A stretch of DNA of 64,000 nt, taken from contig NC_087070.1 of NCBI RefSeq assembly GCF_963678635.1, forward strand, positions 40,799,831 to 40,863,830. The letters are read 5' to 3'. This stretch comes from Symsagittifera roscoffensis. Its lineage: Eukaryota > Xenacoelomorpha > Acoela > Convolutidae. Position numbers and translations under genes: made by a program. The notes beneath the pieces were generated by a model. That model ran no database searches and was not told where the DNA came from. It saw only the letters and a list, made by a program, of their open reading frames with translations. This document shows, in pieces, positions 49,048 through 61,000 of this stretch (positions are counted from its first letter, which is position 1; every line of letters begins with the position of its first letter).

Positions 49048-52000
49048 GTGAGAAGAAATATTTTTGGATCTATAAAATATTTTTTTTGTATTTGAATTGA
49101 GGGTAAAACACAGTGAGCTTCATTTATTTAGGTTGCGCGTTTTTTTTTTCAAGAAAAGTTTGTTCAAGCTCACTTTTATATTGTTGGCTGTTCCAGAAAG
49201 CTCTTATTGGATTAACTTAGCTAACCTTTTGAACACAAATTACGCTCTCTTCTAATAAAAGGGTAATTGGTGCAAAAAATAGTGGCTGACTTTATGCTCG
49301 AACGTGGCTTGTAGTTCTTAATTTTTTTTTTCACCGGATGAAAAAAATTCATTAATTGTTTCCAGTCTATTCTATAGTCAGAAAAGATGAAACAAATGAA
49401 CGCGAATAGACCGACTTGTAATTTGACTAGTTTGGGAGGACGCTATTAGATTTGCATATTAGATGTCCAGGTTCTTTCTAATTGGGTTTATTAAACAAAA
49501 ATGAGTTAATCGTCATAGGTGCCTAAAATTTATGGTGATGTAATTTGTTCTATAGAGCTAAAAATCGATTTCATTGGGTTCACTTTTTCCGTTTTCTTGT
49601 CTCCAATACCTGGAACTGTTGGAATCGTTTGATAATTTAGCTGCTTTTAACTGAATAAAAAAACTCTTGTTCTATGAAAATACTGACTTGTTGTTGTCTG
49701 CTGCATAATTAGTACTTTGCAAAAGGTTAGACTGTGTTGTACAGGTAATAGAGTACGAGAACAGAATTAAGTTGTACTCCACTCCTGACAAGATCTTCCG
49801 CTACTATGCTACTCTGCAGGTGGGCAAAGAAAAGGAAGTCTACATGACTCCGGCTGATTTTGTCCGCAGCATCATCCCAGACAGCAAACAGCCAGAAGGT
49901 TCGTGGTATTCACGTGTCTTACTTGGTATGTTTTTCGGAAGGAACTTTTTGAAGACAAAATCAAAACAAGTATATGAAAACTTCGGTTGATCATGTTTTT
50001 AGACCTTGTGCAAAAAAAATGTTTGTCTCATTTCCTGTCGCTTAGTTTGCCGTGCTATATTTTTTTGTTGTATCGCAAGTGGTGCGAAGCTTCGTTTTGC
50101 CTCTGTGTTCATTTTCAATTTTCGTTTCAGGGCTTGGGCTAGACAAATTCAAGATGTTCGACCCGGAGGTTAGTATCATTCATTTTTTGCAATTTTCAAA
50201 ACAGGTGCATTCTGTGTGAACTCATTGTCATTTTAGAGTGATCAGAAAAAAGTTCAACTTAATTTTTGAAAGTTCCACCCCCTCATGAATCCTAGATCCG
50301 CCCATGGATAGAATATTTTAAGTTGATGTGTGTTTCGTTGTTTATATAAATAGGTAAGTTTTTATGATCTGTATGCTTTAAGTTCCTCAATTTGATATGC
50401 AGGAGCACTTTGTTTCCCGTAAACAACTTACACATTTTCATCTTTCTTGATTACTGAATCTTAACAACTTCCAGGTTTCTTCTTACTTGGCCTAGAGGTA
50501 ACGGCGTCGCCTTTGCACGTTGTTTTCTTTCAGTAAGGACACAATTGAATTTTTTTCTGTTCAAAATTGATTTGTCGACTTTCGTTCATCTGCTCCAAAT
50601 TTTTTCGGCTTAGTTGCCAAATTGCGGATATTTTTATGCTGTAAGCTATTATCATAGAAGTTGCTAGTGTTGTTCATTGTAGTTTTAGGGGCGATTTGAA
50701 ATTTTATATAAAATCATTTTTTATTCGACTTAACTTGTCTGCTCTAAGGTTGTCGGCTTTGTTTCCGCTCCCTCCGTTAGTTTTGTTCCGTTGCTATTTT
50801 TATTTTCACATTTCCCTCTTGACATGTTTGCCTTGTATTTTTGCTTGATAGTAACAGGTATTATGACAATGTATGGGATTGGGTTTCTTGAGACGCTTTA
50901 GAATTTTTTTTTCAGTTTTGCTACAAGTTTGTTTTTCTCAAATATTTTTACCGATTTTCAAAGAAGGGGTTTTCAATGGAAAGACCGCCTACTCCCCTAT
51001 GGGCTGCTTAGTCTCTTCTTACTTTACCCCTCTGTCTACAGCCTTCGAAAAAGTCTGGGGGGGATATTTTTGATTTTTTTCCATTTTCTCAAAAACTACT
51101 CTCCCAAATCTGAGGTTTTGGTTTCAATGATTGAGTTTTTGACCGATTTTTGTAAAATTTTTGAAATTTCTCGACCACTCTTTTCGCGTACCTAAGGTTT
51201 TGCGTTCAGTTCAAAGAAAGGATTTCGGAAAGCTCATTTGAATGTGCAATTACGCCCAAATTTTTTTGACACAAAAAGTTATGGCCCTCGGAGAAGTCAA
51301 ATGTTGATTTTTTAGCCGTTTTTTTGAAAGTTTTTGGCTTAGGATACGATAGCTATCCTGCCAATTCTGATATCGAGGGTTTAATCAAAACAGCAGGTCG
51401 TTGAAAGCCTACCTGCGTCAGCAGTCACTCCCAATTTTGTTTCGAAAAGATTATGGTCTTCAAAAATGTCAAAGTTTCGAACATCTGACTGTTTTTTGGA
51501 AACTATTTGACTTTTCAAAAACCATCCTGCCCATTCTCAGGTTAAGTCCGAAAATCTTCTCTGATTAAGTGGTACGCTCTATTTTTGCAGAAAAAAAATT
51601 AATTTTGGAAAGTCACATTTGTGAACTGATCTTTTTTAGATTTTTTGACTTCTTAATACTACTTTATCAAATCTGAGACGAAGAGTTCAAACGAAAGAAA
51701 TAGTTCTGAAAATTTTCCAGCAAAAACGGCGACTCTCCAAATTTTTTGTACGAAAAATGTTGTCGTTGGTAAATTCCAATACCTCAAAATTTTTCACCCT
51801 TCTCACTTATTTTAGTGGAGAAACAACTAAGCTTTTTGGGCAAAGTCCTTTTTTTGAAATTACCCATAACATCCCGCAATAGTATAAAAGTCCATATCAA
51901 CGAATTGTTATACTGAGTTTGGAATAATAAGTATTTTATATGGAATTGGAGTAATTGGTGCTAGTTCTCAAAGCAGACCGATTTCGAGCAGACTCAATAC

Positions 52001-55000
52001 AATTAACAAGTCAGAGTGCTCACTTCAAAAGTGAATTGGCAAGTAGCGACTGTTTACTCCGTTTCATTTACATTCGACATGAATGATTTAGATGCGCGTA
52101 AAACAGTGTAGTGTTTAGATTATTTTGTTTTTGAAAAAGTTTTATCTGAAAACCGTGAGATAGTTTTTTTCCCGTGTTGTTCAACTCTAGGGGTAACGTT
52201 TTTTTTGTATTTCAATCAAATATGCCTCACTTGTTGCACTGGACTGCTAAAAAACGGGACTCCAAGGTCGATTCAATGTCATGGTCGATTCAATGTCATG
52301 GTCGATTCAATGTCATTTGCTAAATGTAAGACAAAGTACGCTCTGCAGCAACAAAGTTACAAGTGGCGGAGAAAGAGAGTAATGAGCGTGGTTAGTACTA
52401 TTGTATAGGTCTTGGTGATTTTTTTTTCAGGAAAAAGTCTTACAATTTGTTCAATTTTGACTTTTAGCTGTTTGACATTTAATTTTTCAAGTTTTTTTTT
52501 TTTGTTAAAAGGAAGGCAAACTTTCTAAGTTCGAAAATGGAATTTAACTATCAGATTTACCAGCATAATAAATATTTCATCTATTGATCCAACTTTCTCA
52601 AATGGGGCAATTTTATTAAAAAAGCACCAATCACAAATTATTCGTGAAATTCAAAGAGCTTTAAGGACATATAATTTCCCCCTAAAGTTTTTTTAAAAAC
52701 AACAAGTCAGTGTTTTTGTTTCCTTGCGTTCATTGGTCTTTTCCAATTGTCATTTGGCAAGTTTTGGTTTAGATTTTGAGTTTTTTCCCCGGATTAAAAT
52801 AATTATATTGCGATACAGTTTCTCAAGTTGAAATTCTATGAGCCTATACGTAATTTTTCTCGATTTTTTAAAAGTGTTTATTTTTGCGGTTTTGTGGAGT
52901 TCATTAACATTTTCGAGGCGTCTATTGTCTTTGTGTTTTCAATGTTTTATGCTTTCCAAATTACTTCACGTAAAGTTTGTTATATTCCAAATTAGGTCAT
53001 TTTCTTGGTATTTCCATCATTTTCTTGGTATTTTTTGACGATTCTAACAATTGTTTTTGACGATTCTAATAATTGTTTTTTCAATTAGCCCGTATAAACC
53101 AACTTAAGTCAAAATCTGTTTTTCTGCTCTTGGACCCATTCTGCTCTTAGACCATTCTGCTTATTTCTCCGCCTCCCCAAATTACTTTATGCATCGCATT
53201 GGCAATTTATTGGCATATGTAGCTGCTTTCTTTGTGGCTAGTTTTTACAAATTGTCAAAGTCTTGTAGCGTAGATGCGAAGACATGGGACTATAAATCTC
53301 CTGGTCGTAGGATCGAATCCGCCACAGCAAAAGTTATTATTGCTTATTTTACCTTTTCTTTTATTTTAATTTTTAGAGCTGCTTTTTTTTTTCAAAAAGC
53401 TAGTGTTATCGAAGCGCAGCTTCGCCTCTGTGCTGAAAATTTGGTCATTTTTTGTGCTCTGAATACTGGTAGTAAGAGAGATGTTTGTGTTTTTAAGAAG
53501 ACTGATTATATGGTTTGGCATACGGTAAGATTGACTGATTGATACCTGCTATCTCCTAAATTTTACAACTTGTTTAAAATTGCACGGCTCCTGCTTTTAT
53601 AACCCAAATGACTAACTAAATCTTCGAACAATCGCAATCATCCGCTGGCCCTACAATAAAAATGATCGTATAATTTGAAATAATAATTTAATGTCTGTTA
53701 AAGATGAAACTATGAATAGCATGCTGCAAAGCAGCAGCAATTTGATCAAACAGTTGGCAAAACAAATCCGAATTTTTCTGCTTCTGAGTAGAACGAAACT
53801 AAGACGGTTTCTTAATTATCGCTTTTTAGACGTGATAGTGATTGTATTAAAGCTTAAGATCATTTGCGAATGTTAAACTGCTTTTTGCTTTTCTTGAATT
53901 TAATTTGGCCTAAATGATTGCTTTTGCTTGTTATTGATAACAGGTAATGTTATCAATACCTGTTATCAATCTAATTTTTAATTTGATCTGGTAATGTTAT
54001 AAGCGTTAGTCTAGTTTCTCTGATCACGTCAGGCACAGAAAACCACTATTTTGAAAAGCAAAAAAAAACATATTATCTTTTGGCTTAGCAATTGGGTCGC
54101 AATTAAAACACGAAGCTTCATGTGTACACTGGGTTTTCTGAAAGTTAACTCGCTCGCTGTCTGCTGTTTAAATTTAACGTATGCTAAACGATTTACATTT
54201 CTTCCTTCACATATTTTGCTTTACTTTTTGGCTGTAAACTTTGTGAGGGATGCAATTGGTGCAGATTGTTAAACTGTTCTGTAATCTTGAAGCAGTTGCG
54301 AAAGTTTGGATAAATTAATATATTAGGACGATGGATTGTTTTAGATGAATATTTTCATCCAACGGCTAATTTTGTTATCATTTCCTAATTGACATTTTCA
54401 AGCAGCATTTAAGCTTTTGAAAATTGTTCTTTGGAATTTACATTCGGCTATCGGGGCCTTTGGCAACTACAGATAGTCTAAAAACGTTCCAAGGTAATGT
54501 GTTACTAACAAAGTTGGATAAACCAGTCAAAAATAACGTCATTGGTGGAGAAATACGGGTGGTTTCTATGTACTCTCGGCGCGACTATGCACTTCGGGTC
54601 TAAATCCGGATGCGGCGCGACCCGCAAAGTCTGGACATGAGTCTGGGACCTCGACCCGGGTGGTTACTTTTGGTCGGTTTTTATGGAGCTGGTTAATATT
54701 TCGGCCACTATGTATGGTACGGAAACAGCTCACTAAAGCCATTTCGTATGCGAAATATTCAACTCGAAAGCGACAGTTTGCTACGTTTGGAAACTAGTTT
54801 TAAAAGCGCCGCATTGGTAAATAGCAAGCCCTTGCTCCGCTACGCCTATTTTCGCCAGGCGTGGTATAATCAATGTTATGGTAATATAGATAGTTTTGTC
54901 TAATAATTAAAAATATGAGTTCAATGATTTTCCTGCTTTTTGGAGCTTTGTGGTCTTAGTGTGCAGTGTTAGAGACTGAGTATTTTACTATTGCTGATGT

Positions 55001-58000
55001 TGTGTTTAGACTGACAGTTGTGTGGATGAGTTGGAGATCGGGGAGGACTCCTTCTTCCACAAACTGGGCCAGCAGGGACTCATCTCCTTCTCAGACTACG
55101 TTTTCCTTCTCACTGTCCTGTCCAGTTAGTACTAGTCAGTCAAAACACGGATCTCTTTAACTATATTCCCCTTTTGCAAAAGGGGAGAGATCTAGGTTTA
55201 AACTTCTCATATGCTTAACCATTGATCTATTTCTTATAGTAGAGATATTCGTTACTAGGTACCCGAGGGGGGATAGTTGAAGCAATCCCAACACACTAAC
55301 ACAAGCCAACAATACAATATAACACAAATAAAGACAGTAACACAAATAAGCACAACAAAATTTGAAATACTTCGACAAAAAAATCCATCCTTTCGAACTG
55401 CAGCCGTGGTTTGATTTGCTGAATCTAAGAGATATAAATTGACAATTGTTGTATCTCAGTAATAATATTCCTCCTGTGATACCTAGTGACAAATCTCAAT
55501 CTCTACAAAAGACTATTCAACAGTGAAGCCTTAAGCGAATGTTCTTCTGAGTAAGAATTTCCCTGTTGTGCTATGGACGGGATGGAAAGAGGGGCGGAGG
55601 TTGTTGGGAGGGAATAGTTTACATAATCTGTTTTGTCGTTAAAGGATCGGTGTCCTCGTTAAGCTCATCAGCAATGCTCGTCAAAAAATTGTGATAAATT
55701 CATTCTTTGCCACTTTCAGCAAAATATAAATGGAATAAACCGTATTGATACGATTACTGGCTTACTCTAGAACTTTGTTTCAGCGCCAGCCAAGAATTTT
55801 GAGTTTGCGTTCAAAGTGTTCGATATCAACGGAGACGGAGTGGTAGAGCATCACGAGTTCGAACAGGTCAGTTTTTGAGACAGTTATGCGTACAAATATG
55901 ATAGTTGGGTCCCAAGAAAAAGCAAGTATGAAAGATGGGTCCCGAAATTATTGTGATAACTTTAAAAGAAATGCGAACCATGTTTTCGAAGACTTTGAGG
56001 CCTAAAATTTTCTAATGGGATCTATCTTAATTTTAGGGACCCAACTATCATACTTGTACCAAGCTATGAATTAATTGTTTTTTTTTGAAAAATACATTAC
56101 GAGGCCAAACTGTGCACTGGATAGGCGCACAATTTTGTTTTTCTGTTCCTGGATTGCAGAGACAAATCTTTAAACATGTTCCAAAAAGTAAGTGGATTCC
56201 ACTTACAAAAGTTTCGTGGATTCCGCGTACAAATAGCTGTAACGTAAATTTTGGTGGCACATTTGTTTTGTTGCGGGTTCCGCAACAAGCAAATATAGCT
56301 AGTTGTTCTGGATTCCGCAAAATGTAAGTGGAATCCGCAAAATGTAAGTGGAATCCGGAAATATAAGTGGAATCCGCAAACAAACTGCGGATTCCACTTA
56401 CAATTTGCGGATTCCACTTACAATTTGCAGATTCCACCTACAATTTGCGGATTCCGCAACAGCTCAATGTAACTATACACATGTCTTATTATTTGTTTGT
56501 GGATTCCGCAAATACAGTTGCGGATTCCGCAAATTTGCCTATTTTTGGAGCGATTTTGAGCGGTACAATATTTTACAGTGCACAGTTTGGCCTCGTAATG
56601 TATAAATTAATAATATGTCCTATAAAGTGTGTCTCCAAAACAAGGCTTTTTTCAGATAAGAAGCCAAATATTCTGGCATTGAATTTGTTGTCGATTGCAG
56701 TCTCAATCATGAGGGAAAAGTTTTGGATCTGATTGCTCCTGGACGGAGATGAAGTCCCACCGGATATATTCCTCCCGGACTAAATTTTAAAAAGTTTCAT
56801 AAACCCCGAAAACGAACCTAAAGATACCTTTCTGAAGTCAACCTCGGAGCCACTTAACATATCCCCCTTCAAGAAAAGGGGGGAATTGTTAAGTAGATAA
56901 ATTTAGTCGAGTTTTGACCAATCAGAATGCAGCAGAATTCGAATTATAAATGATAAGCTCTTGTGCTGATTTTCTGCTTTTATTAAGAGTAATGAACGTA
57001 GTTTTTTTTTCATGAAAAAGTCTTAAAATATGCATACACTTAGTTATAATGCACTTTTTGAGTTCAATTGAAATTCATCTGCTGAAAGTGATGTAAATAG
57101 CACTCTCCAAATACGAACGTGCAAATGGCGCAAAAAAAAACATGAACGATTTCTAGTTTCGAAAGTGGAATTTATGTTTTAAATTTCCAGCGGAATAATA
57201 AGTTTACCGGATCTTGTTAACTATCCCCCCTATGTTACCTTGTAAAGAATCTCCCCCCCCTAAAAATAAATAACTGAACAGCTAAGCATATACGAATTTT
57301 GTACCTTGTTAACTACCCCCCCCCCCCTTAAGTTAACTCTATCTTAAGTGACGTCAAACTTAAAATTGAAATCACAAACTTGCGGTTCACAATATTAGGG
57401 TAGTATAACAAAAATATCAGACAATGGAAATAATGAGTTAGTTTTTTTGCTTATTTCAAGGATGATTCTTCTCGTTGTACTGAGATTAGGTTTTGTTGTA
57501 TTCTGATCGGCTCTTTCGCATAAGTTTGAAAGAGAAAACTGAAAAATAAAGATAACTGCTATTCCTCCTGCAATTTATTATTTTGCCCGTCTTGTATTTG
57601 ATTCTTTATCTTGTCTTGTATATTTAATGAAAATCAGAATGCGCTATGGACGCAATGTTTAACTGAACACAATGTTTTTCTTTTTGTCAAACACCTCGTT
57701 TAATAAGTTGCTATAAGCTCAACGTTTAAGAGTAGGCCAAGAATATTCTAGGTCATCCAAATTGACTCAAGTCTGGGTTTATTCTAGAATTCTTTTCTGA
57801 ACTAAGTCAATGCTTTAGAAAAAGATGAACTCAATTCATTTTCAAGGCTAGAGAGTACCTGTCAACATTTTTTCCAAGTTTTTGCCTGCAGAGATTCGTT
57901 TAAGCAGCTTGAATGAATCAACTAAAAGCAGACACTTTGCGTAAAAAACTTTTTTTTTTCGAAAGGAATCCTTCTAAGAAATAACTTTTTGGTATAACTT

Positions 58001-61000
58001 TTATGTGTAACTTTTTTCGAAACAATTAGATTTTTTTTCTGAATCGTCTCATTCAAAAATATTATTGAAAACTTTGGAAAGCATCGCTTGAATAGCTGGC
58101 TTTGGTGATCTTCAACTTTTGCGAATCGATTAATGATATAATTTTTCAAAGTTTCAACGCTTGCTTGGCTACATTTTTTGTCTGCACCGATTGGCTCTGC
58201 AGTTATTTGAAAATTTTCATGTTTTTTTTTGCTCAATGGCTTACTTGAAAAGTGCGGATCGATTTTGATGCACATAGGTATAATGCGCTTTTGTATTTCA
58301 TTTGAAATTCATCTGCTGAAAGTGACGGAAATAGCAGTCTCCAATTACAAACGTGGGAATGGCGCGGAAAAACGTGAACGATTTCAAGTTTCGAGAGTTC
58401 GAAAGTACAGTTTTCTTTCAAGGTTTCGAGCCGAATAAACATTTTACCTATTGATCCAGTTTTATCAAGTTGGTCAAGATTTTCAAAAATTTGCCAATCA
58501 TAAAGTTTTCTGGAAATTCAAAGAGCTTAAAGCCTTTTTTCTTTGAAATTCGAATTCGATTTTGTTCAACAAAGTCAGTTTTTTTGTCTGTTTACTTGCG
58601 TTCATTACTCTGTTCCAACTGTCTGTTGGCTATGTTACGAAGCGATTCACGCATTGATGCGAAGCGATTCATGCGTTGAAATAACTGGAAAATTTTCAAA
58701 GTTTTATCCTCTGACTGTTTTCTTAGAAAAATTATTTTTTTGCATAATGATTTAATAAATAAAATAGCATGGAAAAGTTCAAGGGTGTCTTAGTTTGAAT
58801 GGTCTGAAGCATTTAAGTATGCGACAATTTTCAAATTCTATAGCTAGATTGGCTTGCTCAAAAGTTTGGCGAATCAGCTTCAGCTGAAATACTTTGAAGT
58901 TTTACATAATTATATCGATTGAATGAATAGTTTGCTGCAAAAATGTTTAAGTATTTGAATTTTTCATTGCTTGAACAAATTGCTCAGAACAATTATTTGT
59001 TTGCGAGCCGACTGATTAATAGAGATGGGCGTGCTTGTGAATTTTAAAAAATGCGATTAGCAAGCCTTTTCAAATCAGAATATAGACTTTTTTCGGTTAA
59101 CAACTAATTTAACAAATCCGGCCATGACCTGGGTTGTTTAAGCTGAAAGTATCCATTTTTATCTTTGGTATCGCAAGTGGTGCGAAGCTCCGGTTCGCCT
59201 CTGTACAAATGTTTGTTTTGTCTAAAATGAGTCGTTGATCTTCTTCGACGAGTTAATTTTTTGAAAATTGTGGCATATTTATTAGTTTTTTCAGTAAGTC
59301 AAACTGTTCTTTTGAGCCGTGAAATTCAATACATACGTGAAGCTTAAACGGTCTCTTACCTTTGTGTATACAGGTAGCAAGTGTGATCCGTGCAAGTGGC
59401 AGTGTTGGCAAGAGACACCGCGACCACAAGACTACAGGCAACGTCATCAAGAAGGGTAGCGGAGGAGTGTCTTCGGCACTGGCCACCTACTTCTTCGGAC
59501 CCAACCTAGACCAGAAGTTATCCATCGGGGATTTCCTCAAATTTCAGCAGGAATTGCACCGAGGAGTGCTAGAGCTTGAGGTGAGTGAGACGCAAACAGC
59601 TGCCATCTGTCATGGTACCTGACTGGCGAAAATAACATTTTTTTCATTACTCACTTGATTAAGTGGCAGTCGATAAATGAAGTGAGAACACTTTTTAGGT
59701 CGTGTTTTTTTAATTCTTTTTCAAGAAAAAGTCTGTTGTTCAGGCCCAAATTTGATTTTTCGCGGAATCAGTTTGATTTTTTTACCCTTGCGATCAGCAA
59801 GGGTTTTCCAACTGGATACTAGACTCTTTTTTTTCCCGTAAACAGGAATCATCTGGACTCATCTCCTGGTGGTACCTTGGTTCATAACAAATTCAACATT
59901 CTTAGCGTGTCTGGTGTTAGATAGATGGTGTCAGCTGATGGCGTCAGTTCTCCAGTGAGTTTTTCTGTGGTGTTTTTTCGGGCTCTTGACTTGCAGCTTG
60001 AACTTGCAGCTTGAACTTTGTTGTTGTTGTTGTAGCCTAGTTGACTCTTGACGACATGGGTTTCCGTTTGTTTCGGCTAATAGTGGTTTCGTCTCGTCCC
60101 TATTCCAGTGTGTATTGGCCCCCGACGGTATAGGTAGGGCATGTCACTAGCGTGTGTTACTTGAATGTCATTTAAACTCTGGCCGCGCCGGAATTGATCT
60201 CGCGTTTTGTTGTTTGGTTGTAATGTCAGCATCCTCCGTCAAGCTAATTGGTTAAGCTTTACCGCTCTTTCGTGCTGTGTGTGCTGAAGTTGGTCAGCTA
60301 AATGAAGGGGTCAGCCCATAGACTGTGGATATTTAGATCTGTCGATCTGACTGGACAGTTGAATACGTGTTGCGTGTCATAGGGCTCTAGGTTGCAAACA
60401 GTGCATATATTAGGCATTTTTGGGTCAATCCTGCTCTGGTAGTTTGCTTTAGTAGCTATTCAGGATGGGTAAGTATCTGGAGCGGAGCTGTGCAAGTGTG
60501 CAACTAGCCTTACGTGGAGTTTCTTTTCTTCTTCGAAGTTCACTCCAGGATTGGTGATACCCAAAAGGTTCCTGTGATGAATCTCAGTTAAGTCTCACAG
60601 TTTTAGTATGCAGATGCTTGAGACCAATTTTATATTGGCAAATTGTAAAAACTGAATCAGTTGGCAGGTGTACGGCAACTTCTTGCGCTTTTTGAGTGTT
60701 GCTGCTGTTTAATTCTAACTTTCTATGTTCTGCACGCTCGGGAAGATGTCATCAGAGGAAGGACACTTTGGCAAGCATTTCATTATGCTCTCGAACAGGG
60801 AGAATTTTGGTTTCATCGTATAAATGATCATTTTTCGTCTAACAGCCGCTTATAATTCTAAGTGCATTGTTTTGTTTGACTTGAAGTTTTGACCAGTTGG
60901 TGTTGCTTAAACTTGGAGACCGTATAGTTGCGGCGTAGTTCATTACGCTACGGCTGATTGCTTATAGCCGATGGCTAGTGTTGGCAAACCAAGAAGTAAA

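Larger units (their letters stand above)
50169..55009 (+). other. MICU1 intron, 4.8 kb
   Basis: GTTAGT to GTTTAG. It contains an imperfect long tandem repeat (50930-51800), a 17-bp triplicate (52266-52316), a copy of a dispersed intronic repeat (about 52150-52760), a tRNA-like sequence (53262-53330) and a short perfect hairpin (53933-53970). No gene seen. Confidence 0.7.
55867..59373 (+). other. MICU1 intron, 3.5 kb
   Basis: GTCAGT to TATACAG. It contains the foldback MITE (56092-56603), C-runs near 57225-57330, and dispersed-repeat copies (about 56930-57220 and 58270-59206). No gene seen. Confidence 0.7.

Noticed and set aside
53262-53330. A functional tRNA gene
   Set aside because: A- and B-box-like sequences are present, but the acceptor stem does not pair.
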